This document shows positions 43,703 to 51,925 of a DNA stretch of 64,000 bases, one piece after another (within the stretch, counting starts at the first letter, position 1; the number at the start of each line of letters is the position of its first letter). This DNA is from Chitinivibrionales bacterium (GTDB lineage: Bacteria > Fibrobacterota > Chitinivibrionia > Chitinivibrionales > FEN-1185), in the NCBI GenBank assembly GCA_035516255.1, contig DATJAL010000030.1, positions 1 through 64,000 of the forward strand. The letters are read 5' to 3'. The notes beneath the pieces were generated by a model. That model had not been told where the DNA came from, did no database searches, and worked only from the letters and a program-made list of their open reading frames with translations. The position numbers were made by a program, and so were the translations under genes.

Positions 43703-44191
43703 TTATTCTTCATCTAGATGATTAAACTCCGCGTTCTCCAGAAACGTCTTCGGCTCAGCCACGAACTCCAGCAGATGCTCCACCAGGTGCTCGTGCTTCT
43801 GCTCTTCCTGGATAAGGTATGTCAGGATTTCCTTTTGCGGGGACGAGGGTGATTTTGCGAGCATGTCTTCGTACAGCGTGATGCTTTTTCGCTCCATCTC
43901 CAGTGCCTTGGAATATGCCTTTGAATATTCATACACGGTTTCGGGAAAAGAGAAGTGGGACGACAATCCCGCGAATATCCGCTTTGCCTCGGCCGAAACC
44001 GTGCCGGACGACGACGGATGGGGGAACGTGGTGTTCCGCCATGAGTTGAAAAGCTCGTAATGCTGCTGCTCCTCGCCTGCAAGGAGTTTGAAGATTCCGG
44101 ACAGTCCGGGAACAGGGGTCTCCCGGGCGAGCTTTTCGTAATACCGTTTGCCTTCCTGTTCGATGTTTTTCGCGAGTTCGAGCGGGTCCAT
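43703..44191 (-). CDS. Ferritin-like / rubrerythrin-type diiron protein
   Basis: This 162-residue four-helix protein has ferritin-like metal motifs: IEQEGKRYYEKLA (Glu), LLAGEEQQHYELF (Glu-x-x-His), MERKSITLYEDML and LIQEEQKHEHLVEHLLEF (Glu-x-x-His). There is no rubredoxin domain. The start at MDPLELA (44191) has AAGGG 7 bases upstream; a longer start at 44209 would overlap the upstream stop as TAATG, which would also allow coupling. It is the last gene of a redox/iron group with DOMON, DUF4405 and ferritin genes. Confidence 0.86.
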   Translation of the reverse strand: MDPLELAKNIEQEGKRYYEKLARETPVPGLSGIFKLLAGEEQQHYELFNSWRNTTFPHPSSSGTVSAEAKRIFAGLSSHFSFPETVYEYSKAYSKALEMERKSITLYEDMLAKSPSSPQKEILTYLIQEEQKHEHLVEHLLEFVAEPKTFLENAEFNHLDEE

Positions 44192-44208
44192 GAGGTTTCC
44201 CTTCAGCA

Positions 44209-44745
44209 TTACAGCGTGATGGTTTTAGTCGCGTCGTCCTTGTGCTTTTTCTTTATGTCGTTCGTGGCGCCGGTCGCGAAAATCAATTTCACCTTTGCGC
44301 CGGGCACCAGCTTGACGTCCTTGGGGTCGCCGCTGTCAAGCGGGATGGTGAACGAGAGCGTGGTGACGCCGCTTGCCTGCGTGCAGTCGCCGGCGATGAT
44401 GTTGTTTGTGCCGCCGAGCACCGTGTCGGGCGCGTGGGTGAACATGCCGTCGCCGAACTCGTCGGACACCACTGCCTTTCCGTCAATCACGCTGCCCAGG
44501 ATCAGATTGGCGCCCTGCATGGCGCTTTTGGGATTGAAGCCGACCGCGATCCAGCCGTTGGTCTTGCACGAGACTTTTGCGACGAGGTTTGCGCCGTCGA
44601 TCCGGTAATTGAACGTGAATTTTCCCGCGATGACGGTTTTCATGGGCGGTTCCTTGCTTGTTGCAGCAGCGGAGTCCTGTCCGAAGGTGAAAACGGCTGC
44701 GAGGCACAGGGCGGTCGCAGCGACGGCCGCACGGCGGGAAATCAT
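44209..44745 (-). CDS. Secreted DOMON-domain protein
   Basis: This 178-residue protein has a signal peptide (MISRRAAVAATALCLAAVFTFGQ). A DOMON beta-sandwich follows (FTFNYRIDGANLVAKVSCKTNGWIAVGFNPKSAMQGANLILGSVIDGKAVVSDEFGDGMF). The typical 'GWIAVGFNP...M.GA..I.G' pattern marks heme- or sugar-binding DOMON domains. The conserved Met (SAMQGA) is a known heme b ligand in cytochrome-type DOMONs. GGAG lies 8 bases before the start at 44745. The adjacent DUF4405 gene suggests a membrane cytochrome partner. Confidence 0.85.
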   Translation of the reverse strand: MISRRAAVAATALCLAAVFTFGQDSAAATSKEPPMKTVIAGKFTFNYRIDGANLVAKVSCKTNGWIAVGFNPKSAMQGANLILGSVIDGKAVVSDEFGDGMFTHAPDTVLGGTNNIIAGDCTQASGVTTLSFTIPLDSGDPKDVKLVPGAKVKLIFATGATNDIKKKHKDDATKTITL

Positions 44746-44981
44746 GCTTTGCTCCTCTTTTTGAAAAAGGTTGATTTGATCCATGTCCAATTGAGGTAGG
44801 TGTGAAGAATGATAAGCGCAAACAGAATATATCCGGTAATCAGGTGAAGTTGACGCACCGTCCCGAACGGGATCACGTCGGAGAAAAAGGTAAAAAGAAC
44901 CGCGGTCACTGCCTGCGCAAGAACAAAAATTGCCAGTGCCGGGTTGACGTATTTTAATGCAGTTGTCTTCGAAAACGCCAT
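44742..44981 (-). CDS. Small DUF4405-type membrane protein, possible heme b anchor
   Basis: This 79-residue protein has two membrane helices (YVNPALAIFVLAQAVTAVLFTFF and LHLITGYILFALIILHTYLNW). His residues in helix 2 (RQLHLITG and LHTYLNW) match the spacing used for heme b in DUF4405/cytochrome b561-type proteins. The start at 44981 is set by AGGAGG just upstream. Its stop overlaps the DOMON start by four bases, so the two are co-translated and probably work together in electron transfer across the membrane. Confidence 0.82.
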   Translation of the reverse strand: MAFSKTTALKYVNPALAIFVLAQAVTAVLFTFFSDVIPFGTVRQLHLITGYILFALIILHTYLNWTWIKSTFFKKRSKA

Positions 44982-45010
44982 TGATCCTCCTTTGTAAAGG
45001 GGCAATAGGG

Positions 45011-45565
45011 TTACGCCCCGCCTCCGGCCGCCTTCATCGCGGCCTCGACGCCCTTTGAAAAGTCCGTGGGGACCGTGGTCATGCGGGCGGCCTTTTCCTT
45101 GTCGAGAAGGTAGAGCGCGGCAGTGTCGGTGCCAATGAGCTTGAGCTGGGCGATGATGTCGTTGTCGTTTTCCTCCTCTTCGGTCTGCTCCGTGACATAC
45201 CACTGCAGAAACACCTCGCTGGCGTGGTCTTTCTCCTTTTTCGCAAGCTCCACGAGCCCGGCGATGCATTTCGTGATGAACTGCTCGTGCGCGAGCGTCT
45301 TGGTGAACATGTCCATGGGAGACTTGAACTCGGACGGCGGCTCCTTGATGGGGAGCAGCTTCACCTTGCCGCCCATCTTGATCACGTATTCATAGAATTT
45401 CATGGCGTGCAGCATCTCCTCGTGGTACTGCACCATGAACCAGTTGGCGAACCCCTTGAGCCCCTTGAACGCGCAGTCCGCCGACATGGCACTGTAGAGG
45501 TATGCGGAATACATTTCGTTGTTGATCTGGACGTTCAGGGCCTCTTCCATTTTTTTTGAGATCAT
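45011..45565 (-). CDS. Ferritin (non-heme)
   Basis: This 184-residue bacterial ferritin-like iron store has LNVQINNEMYSAYLYSAMSADC, WFMVQYHEEMLHAMKFYEYV (Glu-x-x-His), KTLAHEQFITKCI and HASEVFLQWYVTEQTEEEEN, the last typical of FtnA. The C-terminal tail after YLLDKE is longer than usual and Ala/Gly-rich. AGGAGG precedes the ATG at 45565. It heads the group ferritin - DUF4405 - DOMON - ferritin-like, spaced by 29 bases and overlaps. Confidence 0.94.
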   Translation of the reverse strand: MISKKMEEALNVQINNEMYSAYLYSAMSADCAFKGLKGFANWFMVQYHEEMLHAMKFYEYVIKMGGKVKLLPIKEPPSEFKSPMDMFTKTLAHEQFITKCIAGLVELAKKEKDHASEVFLQWYVTEQTEEEENDNDIIAQLKLIGTDTAALYLLDKEKAARMTTVPTDFSKGVEAAMKAAGGGA

Positions 45566-45680
45566 GCGATCCTCCTGTTAAATAAAATGGATGATACTAT
45601 TCGGAACGAATATCCTCTTTCGGCAACTGGAAACATAATAAAAGGCGCATCCAGACTCACGGAAAATCATCCAGGAATCA

Positions 45681-45887
45681 TCATTTCTCCTCCCATTTGC
45701 CTTTTTTCCGGTGACACTCGATTTCGCGGTCCGCTTCGGCCTTGATCCGATACGCAATGTCCCTCACGATGCCGTACAGCACGCCGCACCCGTCATCGTC
45801 GCGTTCCAGGTCGCCTTTGTCCGCAAGGGCCAGAAGCTGGCGGGAAAGCTCGAGGGTCTGGCGAATGTTCTGATTGTAAGGCTTCAT
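45681..45887 (-). CDS. Small conserved protein, unknown function
   Basis: This 68-residue protein starts at MKPYNQNIRQTLELS (45887, AAGGCGG upstream). It carries the striking segment LERDDDGCGVLYGIVRDIAYRIKAEADREIE. I recall similar short helical proteins with a 'DGCGVLYG...RD.AY.I' core in anaerobic bacteria, but no function is known to me. It lies between the ferritin group and the divergent thioredoxin gene. Confidence 0.75.
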   Translation of the reverse strand: MKPYNQNIRQTLELSRQLLALADKGDLERDDDGCGVLYGIVRDIAYRIKAEADREIECHRKKGKWEEK

Positions 45888-46162
45888 AGGTCCGCCTTTT
45901 TCATGATGGTCCCGATCATTGTAAAATCTAAACTGCATTTCCTATGCCAACGGCAGAGCAAAGTGATGAAAGCTGGCATTTTTTAAAAGGTCGATATAAA
46001 AGCCGTATGAAATTTGAATCGGGGAGTACCAAGTCAAAAATTATGATAAGGCAGCATTATAATTATACACATATGTCTATTTTTATCGGACATTCCAAAC
46101 ATTTTTCAGAATAATTGCTCCATTTTCCGGTTTTTTCCCATAAAAAACAATTATTGGCGGAT

Positions 46163-46177
46163 TGGCACATCATTTGA
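46163..46177 (+). promoter_or_regulatory. Possible sigma-54-type promoter upstream of thioredoxin
   Basis: TGGCAC at 46163-46168 and TTGA at 46174-46177 have the spacing of a -24/-12 promoter (GG to G distance as in the consensus), but the -12 element reads GA instead of GC. It lies about 45 bases before the start at 46223. The rest of the 335-base gap is AT-rich and shows no gene. Confidence 0.3.
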
Positions 46178-46222
46178 AGAAATAATGTCAAACATACTGA
46201 TAATCAGGACAAGGAGATGAAA

Positions 46223-46537
46223 ATGCATAAGGAAACCAGTGATTTGACTTTTGAAAATGATGTGCTTAAATCCGGCGTGCCGGTGCTTGTGGATTTCTGG
46301 GCGCCGTGGTGCGGCCCGTGCAAAATAGCGGAACCCATTCTCGAACAGATCGCCCAGAAAACGTCGGGAAAGGCCCAGGTCTTCAAGATGAATGTCGACG
46401 AAAACAGCCTTATTCCCGGCAGGTACGGCATTACCGCGATTCCTACGGTGATTGTGTTCAGGAACGGAAGGATCGAAAGGGAATTCGTGGGCGTGCAGCC
46501 CGAAAACGTTTATCTCGGCGCGCTGGCGCTGACCTGA
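46223..46537 (+). CDS. Thioredoxin
   Basis: This 104-residue thioredoxin has the active site FWAPWCGPCK and the cis-Pro loop ITAIPTVIVF. AAGGAG lies 6 bases before the ATG at 46223; the in-frame ATG at 46217 is too close to it. A second thioredoxin-fold gene follows 50 bases later in the same direction, suggesting a cytoplasmic and an exported pair. Confidence 0.94.
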   Translation: MHKETSDLTFENDVLKSGVPVLVDFWAPWCGPCKIAEPILEQIAQKTSGKAQVFKMNVDENSLIPGRYGITAIPTVIVFRNGRIEREFVGVQPENVYLGALALT

Positions 46538-46587
46538 TTTCTCAAGGCAGGGATTATATTCTCCTTCTTGGATGAAAGGAAATCCCT

Positions 46588-46995
46588 GTGATGAAAAACA
46601 CGTTCCTTGTTCTGGTGTCGCTTCTTGGCCTCGTTTGTTGCGGATGCGGCGGAGAAAAAAAATCCGTCATAGTCCCGGTTCTCACCGGCAAGGAACTATC
46701 CAGCATCATAGACAACTCCGGCGACACGCTTATAGCATTTGACAATTACGCCGACTGGTGCGTGCCGTGCCACGTGCTCGAGCCCACGCTCGAGGAAGTC
46801 GCCCGAGAGAACCAGAAGAGGGTCGACTTTTACAAGGTCAACGTCGACCAGGTGACCGAGGCGGTGCAGACCTTCGGCATTCCCGCGGTCCCGTTTGTTG
46901 CTTTTGTCAAGAACAAGAAGGTCGTTGCCTCGCTCACCGGCGTGCAGCCGAGGGAAAGTTACGAGAAGATAATAAAGGATAATAGTAAAAAATAA
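46588..46995 (+). CDS. Thioredoxin-fold lipoprotein
   Basis: This 135-residue protein has a lipoprotein signal (FLVLVSLLGLVCCGC). A thioredoxin fold follows with active site YADWCVPCHVLEP and cis-Pro loop FGIPAVPFVAFVKNKK. The Trp-Cys-Val-Pro-Cys active site resembles DsbD-gamma/TlpA-like exported thioredoxins. A GTG (46588) or the next ATG (46591) may start it; AAAGGAA lies upstream. It probably serves disulfide exchange in the periplasm, lipid-anchored. Inverted repeat B begins about 12 bases after the stop. Confidence 0.9.
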   Translation: MMKNTFLVLVSLLGLVCCGCGGEKKSVIVPVLTGKELSSIIDNSGDTLIAFDNYADWCVPCHVLEPTLEEVARENQKRVDFYKVNVDQVTEAVQTFGIPAVPFVAFVKNKKVVASLTGVQPRESYEKIIKDNSKK

Positions 46996-47006
46996 ATTGA
47001 TAATTC

Positions 47007-47222
47007 TGGGCGTTCCCCCGTCGCAGAGGGGGCGGTTTGCGAACCGTCCCCTATGCGACGGGGGCGGCCGTCCTTCCGGTCTCGCCTTCGGCTCGGGCTG
47101 CCGAGGCCCCTATATGCCTGACGGCGAGGGCCTGGCAGCACCGCGGCTCCAGCGCGGCCTCCAGTCCTGCCTAACGCGGCGAGAGATTTCCGGTTAGTCA
47201 AAAGCTATTTGTGGCGCCGATC
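47007..47222 (-). repeat. Repeat B, inverted
   Basis: Read from the right it starts gatcggcgccacaaatagc, ttttgactaaccggaaatct, gccgcgttaggcaggactgg. It passes through gcggtgctgcc and ends at gggggaacgcccag, 12 bases from the thioredoxin stop. A cccccgtcgca / tgcgacggggg stem at its outer end could act as a terminator. Confidence 0.8.
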
Positions 47223-47494
47223 GGACAGTAGTTTTTACCTTCCAAACAACACTCGCAATAACTTCTGCTGGAACAATATTTTCTTCCGCCGTGTAAAGCC
47301 TGACCTGCCGCTGACTGGTCGCTAGCCACCCGGGTTTTCGCATACCACAAGACTCGGGCGTCAGAGAGGGGGCACCTGCCTTCGCCGTAGCGGCTTCGCG
47401 CAGGCAGGCAACGTAACCTCTGCGGTTCATCCCCCTCCGCCTCCGGCGTTTTCCCTCTTTGAAAGGGGGAAAAAGATGTGCGGCAAGTTACCTT

Positions 47495-47655
47495 TTATCC
47501 GCGCGCCAGGTTGGACTGGAGGGTGAGCAAGAGCGAATTGCCGGCCGTCCCCTCGCCGAAGGCGACTTCGGGCGGTCCGGTAACGAGGCGAATAGCCGAG
47601 CCCGGAAGGAGAACCGTCGCCGCGCTTCGCGGCGGGGCGCCCAGATTTTTATGTT
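47495..47655 (+). repeat. Repeat B, forward
   Basis: It contains aggttggactggagggtgag, gggcggtccggtaacgaggc, gccgagcccggaaggag and the closing gcggggcgcccagattttta. Together with the inverted copy at 47007 it brackets about 270 bases of GC-rich sequence with no gene. The next 120 bases before lysS are AT-rich. Confidence 0.75.
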
Positions 47656-47779
47656 TTAACACTGTCTGAATCTTCATGGTATTTTCCCCCCGAATCAACT
47701 ATTTTTCCTATTCTTTATCGGATCACTTTCAGTCAAACACCAAAGCAGAAATTATCAAAAAAGCAAGGAGCCCATTTCC

Positions 47780-49255
47780 GTGGAATTGTCCGGACCGCCA
47801 AACGACCAGCGCGCCGTACGCATCGAAAAAATAAAAATGCTGCGCGAGGCGGGCGTGCTGCCGTACGCGGAGCGTTTTGAAAAAACCCATTCCCTGGCCC
47901 AGGCAAGGGCGCTTGCCGACGGCGCCAAACAGGTGCGCGCGGCAGGCCGCGTGGTGGCGCTGCGCGGGTTCGGCAAGCTCACCTTCGGCCATTTGCTCGA
48001 TTTTTCGGGCACCATGCAGTTTGCGCTTCAGAAAAACAAGCTGGCCGCGCAGTTCGAGCTGTTCATGAAAACCGTTGACATCGGCGATTTTGTCGGCGTC
48101 GAGGGCGACATCATCACCACCAAAACGGGCGAAAAGACCATCGACGTAACGCAATGGACCTTTCTCACTAAAACCTTGCGGCCGCTGCCGGAAAAATTCC
48201 ACGGGCTTACCGACCCGGAACTGGTGTACCGGCGGCGCTACCTCGACCTCATCACCTCGCCCGAGCACATGGAGCGCTTCAGGAAGCGAACGCAGGTCAT
48301 CAAGACCATCCGCGACTACCTCGACGCCAACGGGTTCACCGAAATCGACACGCCCGTGCTCGCCAACAAGGCGTGCGGCGCGCTGGCAAAGCCCTTCGTC
48401 ACGCACCACAACGCGCTCGACATCGACGTGTACCTGCGCATCGCGCCAGAAACCTACCTCAAGCGTGCGATCGCGGGCGGGTTCGAGCGCGTATACGAGT
48501 TCGCGCGATGCTTCCGCAACGAGGGCCTCGATGCGTCGCACCTTCCGGATTTCACCCTGCTCGAATATTACTGCGCCTATTGGAATTATGATGACAACAT
48601 GAAATTCACCGAGGCGCTCCTCAAACACCTGCTCATGCAGGTGTGCGGCGGGCTCTCCATCAAATACGAGAACACGCAGATTTCGTTTGACGGCGCGTGG
48701 CCGCGCGTTTCGTTCCGCGACCTCATCCTCAAGGACTGCGGCATCGATATCAACCAGTTCGCCACCAAGAACGAGCTGCTCGCGGAAATCAAGGCAAGGG
48801 GCATCACCTTCGAGGACGACGTGGACGTGAAGCGCGCCGGCCGCGGTAACCTCGTCGACCTTCTTTACAAAAAGGTGTCGCGTCCCGCGCTTGTCGATCC
48901 CGTGTTCGTGATCCACCACCCGCTCGATCTGTCGCCGCTGGCGCGGAAAAACGACAAAAACCCGGACGTGGTCGACCGCTTCCAGCTCGTGGTGAACGGG
49001 TGGGAGATCGTCAACGCCTACTCCGAGCTCGTGGACCCCATCGACCAGGCCCGGCGCTTCGATGAGCAGGCGAAAGCGCGCGCGCAGGGCGACGCCGAGG
49101 CCATGGAGGTGGACAACGATTTCCTGCTGTGCATGGAATACGGCATGCCGCCCATCTCGGGATGGGGCATGGGCGTGGACCGCGTGGTCGCGCTCTTGAC
49201 AAACGCGCCAAACCTCCGGGACGTGATCCTGTTCCCGCTCATGAGGCCCGAGTAA
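47780..49255 (+). CDS. lysS: Lysyl-tRNA synthetase, class II
   Basis: This 491-residue enzyme charges tRNA-Lys. An OB-fold anticodon domain covers about 50-150 (VVALRGFGKLTFGHLLDFSG). The class II core has motif 1 (VIKTIRDYLDANGFTEIDTPVL), motif 2 (RIAPETYLKRAIAGGFERVYEFARCFRNEG, LPDFTLLEYYCAY) and motif 3 (GWGMGVDRVVALLTN). Start codon GTG. The core lacks some loops of E. coli LysS, resembling the shorter variant seen in some deep-branching bacteria. It leads a lysS - lolC/E - lolD operon with 2- and 7-base gaps. Confidence 0.94.
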   Translation: MELSGPPNDQRAVRIEKIKMLREAGVLPYAERFEKTHSLAQARALADGAKQVRAAGRVVALRGFGKLTFGHLLDFSGTMQFALQKNKLAAQFELFMKTVDIGDFVGVEGDIITTKTGEKTIDVTQWTFLTKTLRPLPEKFHGLTDPELVYRRRYLDLITSPEHMERFRKRTQVIKTIRDYLDANGFTEIDTPVLANKACGALAKPFVTHHNALDIDVYLRIAPETYLKRAIAGGFERVYEFARCFRNEGLDASHLPDFTLLEYYCAYWNYDDNMKFTEALLKHLLMQVCGGLSIKYENTQISFDGAWPRVSFRDLILKDCGIDINQFATKNELLAEIKARGITFEDDVDVKRAGRGNLVDLLYKKVSRPALVDPVFVIHHPLDLSPLARKNDKNPDVVDRFQLVVNGWEIVNAYSELVDPIDQARRFDEQAKARAQGDAEAMEVDNDFLLCMEYGMPPISGWGMGVDRVVALLTNAPNLRDVILFPLMRPE

Positions 49256-49257
49256 CC

Positions 49258-50505
49258 ATGGCACGGCCCCTGGAGCTGTTCGTCGCGATGCGGTACCTGC
49301 GCGGCAAGCGCAGGATGGGGTTCATCTCGTTCATCACCTGGATTTCGGCGGGCGGCGTGTTTCTGGGCTCCCTCGTGCTGGTGGTGGCGCTGTCGGTGGC
49401 CAACGGGTTCGAAAAGGAAGTGCGCGACCGCATCGTGGGCATCACCGCGCACGCCAAGATCCTCCAGTATTATTCGCGGCCCCTTGTCAATTACGATTCG
49501 CTCCGCACCCGCATCCTCAAATGCCCCGGCGTGGTGGCCGCCACGCCCTACATCATGGAAAAGGGCGGCATCGAGTATGAAAACTCGAAGGAGGGCGTGA
49601 TGATCATGGGCGCCGAGGCGGCCGCCGAGACCACGGTCACCGAAGTGGGGCGCAAGATCACGTTCGGGACGTGGGCCCTCGATTCCGCAATGTCAAGCAA
49701 GCACCGGAAGCTGCCCGGCATCGTGGTGGGCGTCGGCCTGGCCGACAAGATGGGCATCAGGCCCAGCGCCGAGGTGGTGGTGGGCGGGCTCACCAGCGAG
49801 GCGGCGGAAGGCGGGATCACCTCGATCCCCATGGAGCGCTTCGTGGTGCGCGGCGTGTTCGAGACCGGCATGTACGAATACGACGTGGGCCTGGTGTACC
49901 TGTCCATCGCTTCGTGCCAGAGCCTCTTTTCGATGAAAGGCGTTGAGGGAATCGCCATCCGGACCATCGATCTCTTCAAGGCCGACGCCATCGGCCGGGC
50001 CGTGAAGGACTCGCTGGGAGGGTATCCGTACCATTCGCTCGATTGGAAGTCGCAGAACAAATCGCTGTTCGAATGGATGAAACTCGAACGGTTCGTCATC
50101 TTCATCGTCATTTCCCTGATCATCGTGGTGGCGGCGTTCAACATCGTGTCGTCGCTCGTCATGATGATCATCGAGAAGCGCCGAGAGATCGGCATCCTCA
50201 TGGGCATGGGCGCCACCGGCGGCTCCATCCTGCGCATATTCATGTTCAACGGCGTGGTGATCGGCCTGCTCGGCTCCACGCTCGGCACCGCCCTGGGCGT
50301 GGCGATCTGTTTTGTGCAGTACCACTACCGGTTCATTCCCATCCCGGGCGACATCTACTTCATCAACAAGCTGCCGGTGATGGTACAGTGGGCCGACATC
50401 GCCGCCATTTACCTGAGCGCCAACGTGATCTGCTTCCTGGCCACGCTGTACCCGGCCTGGAGCGCCTCGCGCGTGCTGCCGGCCGAAAGCATCAGGATCG
50501 AGTAG
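49258..50505 (+). CDS. LolC/E-type lipoprotein-releasing ABC permease
   Basis: This 415-residue inner-membrane permease extracts lipoproteins for transport to the outer membrane. The N-terminus has MRYLRGKRRMGFISFITWISAGGVFLGSLVLVVALSVANGFEKEV, the LolC/E signature with the first helix. A periplasmic MacB-like domain follows (about 45-270), then three C-terminal FtsX helices (FIVISLIIVVAAFNIVSSLVMMIIEKRREIGILMGMGATGGSILRIFM). It is followed after 7 bases by its ATPase. A single LolC/E gene implies a homodimeric LolF-like arrangement unless another copy exists elsewhere. The number of lipoproteins in this window fits. Confidence 0.94.
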   Translation: MARPLELFVAMRYLRGKRRMGFISFITWISAGGVFLGSLVLVVALSVANGFEKEVRDRIVGITAHAKILQYYSRPLVNYDSLRTRILKCPGVVAATPYIMEKGGIEYENSKEGVMIMGAEAAAETTVTEVGRKITFGTWALDSAMSSKHRKLPGIVVGVGLADKMGIRPSAEVVVGGLTSEAAEGGITSIPMERFVVRGVFETGMYEYDVGLVYLSIASCQSLFSMKGVEGIAIRTIDLFKADAIGRAVKDSLGGYPYHSLDWKSQNKSLFEWMKLERFVIFIVISLIIVVAAFNIVSSLVMMIIEKRREIGILMGMGATGGSILRIFMFNGVVIGLLGSTLGTALGVAICFVQYHYRFIPIPGDIYFINKLPVMVQWADIAAIYLSANVICFLATLYPAWSASRVLPAESIRIE

Positions 50506-50512
50506 GGTATTT

Positions 50513-51205
50513 ATGGACGCCATGGTTGAAGTTTTCCATCTGACAAAGACCTTCACCGACGAGGCAGGCGCATTCGACGTGATCAGGGACGCTTCTTTCA
50601 CCATTGATAAAGGAGAAATGGTCTCGCTGGTGGGCGTGTCGGGCGCGGGCAAGACCACGCTCCTGCAAATACTGGGAGGGCTGGATGCGCCCACGGCCGG
50701 GGAGGTGCGCATCAACGGAAAGCCGCTGGGCGCGATGAGCGCGAAGGGCCTCGCCGCGTTCCGCAACCTGAGTCTGGGGTTTGTGTTCCAGTTTCACCAT
50801 TTGCTGCCCGATTTCACCGCGCTCGAAAACGTGGTGCTCCCCGGCATGATCGCGGGTAAAACCAAACGGCAATGCGAGGCGCGGGCACGCGAACTCCTCG
50901 AGCTGCTCGGCCTGTCGCGGCAGGCGAGCCATCTGCCGTCCGAGCTTTCGGGCGGCGAGCGCCAGCGCGTTGCGCTCGCGCGCTCGCTGTTCAACCAGCC
51001 CGCGCTCATCCTGGCAGACGAGCCGACCGGCAACCTTGACAAAGAAAACGGGCACATCCTGCTCGAGCTTTTCAAGAAGGCGAACCGGGAGCTGCGGCAG
51101 ACCTTTCTCGTCGCCACGCACAACGCGGAATTGACACAAGGGATGCACCGGACGGTGTATATTGAGGACGGGAAGATAGTGAGCAAAGGCAACCTTAATA
51201 AATGA
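50513..51205 (+). CDS. lolD: LolD-type ABC transporter ATPase
   Basis: This 230-residue ATPase has Walker A GVSGAGKTT, Q-loop FVFQFHHLLPDFTALENV (the 'FQFHHLLPDFTALENV' run is characteristic of LolD), signature LSGGERQRVALARSL, Walker B LILADEPTGNLD and H-loop ATHN. It follows the permease by 7 bases. It powers lipoprotein release. Confidence 0.96.
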   Translation: MDAMVEVFHLTKTFTDEAGAFDVIRDASFTIDKGEMVSLVGVSGAGKTTLLQILGGLDAPTAGEVRINGKPLGAMSAKGLAAFRNLSLGFVFQFHHLLPDFTALENVVLPGMIAGKTKRQCEARARELLELLGLSRQASHLPSELSGGERQRVALARSLFNQPALILADEPTGNLDKENGHILLELFKKANRELRQTFLVATHNAELTQGMHRTVYIEDGKIVSKGNLNK

Positions 51206-51216
51206 TTTATGACGGT

Positions 51217-51292
51217 GTCATTCCCACGAAAGCGGGAATCCATCCTGGAATCTTCACAGGAAAAGATGGACTCCCGCTTCCACGGGAGTGAC
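51217..51292. repeat. Dispersed inverted repeat, second copy
   Basis: Arms gtcattcccacgaaagcggg and cccgcttccacgggagtgac enclose a spacer with its own short stem (tccatcctgg). It is the same type as 26556-26619 and lies just after the lolD stop. Confidence 0.85.
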
Positions 51293-51339
51293 AGGCAATA
51301 GTTGAGGTTCCTAAGTAGAAATTATTCAGGATATTTTTC

Positions 51340-51870
51340 ATGACCCTCTGCGACTACTGCCACAGCGCGCCCGCCACGGTGCACATCACGCAGATCGCGC
51401 ACCACAAGACCATTGTGTCGCACCTGTGCGAGACCTGCGCGCGCGAGCAGGGCGTTGTCGTTGAGGTGGGGCGCGACGGCATTGTACCCGAGGTGCAGGT
51501 GCAGGCCGACGCGCAGGCCGGGCCGGCGGAAAAGGAAAAAGATCGCGAGTGCGGCTTTTGCCATCTTACCTTATCGGAATTCAAGGCGCAGGGACGGCTC
51601 GGTTGCCCGCAGTGTTATAAGGAATTCGACCGGGAAATCGAGGCGCTTCTTGTCAAGGTGCATGGCTCGGCCGTCCACAGGGGCAAGGGGCATGTGGCGG
51701 CGGGCGACGCCGGTACGGCCGGCGACCTAACCCGGCTGCAGCGCGAACTTTCAGAGGCGGTGGCGCGCGAGGAATTCGAACTCGCGGCGCAGCTGCGCGA
51801 TGGGATCGATCGTTTAAAGGAAGACAGCCACGGAGGCGCAGAGAGCACAGAGAAAATCAAAAATAAATAA
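51340..51870 (+). CDS. mcsA: McsA-like zinc protein with UVR motif
   Basis: This 176-residue protein has two treble-clef CxxC pairs in each half (LCDYCHSAPATVHITQ, HLCETCAREQG; CGFCHLTLSEFKAQGRLGCPQCYKEF). A C-terminal UVR motif follows (LQRELSEAVAREEFELAAQLRDGIDRLKED), the layout of McsA, which activates the arginine kinase McsB encoded next. The last dozen residues (HGGAESTEKIKNK) come from an inserted repeat (51827-51914), so the native C-terminus probably ended near RLKED. The gap to mcsB is made of that repeat. Confidence 0.93.
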   Translation: MTLCDYCHSAPATVHITQIAHHKTIVSHLCETCAREQGVVVEVGRDGIVPEVQVQADAQAGPAEKEKDRECGFCHLTLSEFKAQGRLGCPQCYKEFDREIEALLVKVHGSAVHRGKGHVAAGDAGTAGDLTRLQRELSEAVAREEFELAAQLRDGIDRLKEDSHGGAESTEKIKNK

Positions 51871-51914
51871 AAACTTTACTCATTCAATCTCCGTGTCCTC
51901 TGTGTCTCCGTGGC
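51827..51914. repeat. Inverted repeat ('ccacggaggcgcagag' type) overlapping the mcsA 3' end
   Basis: The left arm 51827-51852 (gccacggaggcgcagagagc...) and right arm 51888-51914 (...cctctgtgtctccgtggc) form a long hairpin. The left arm encodes the final residues of McsA, and the right arm ends 12 bases before the mcsB start. Confidence 0.85.
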
Positions 51915-51925
51915 ATTCTTGTATT

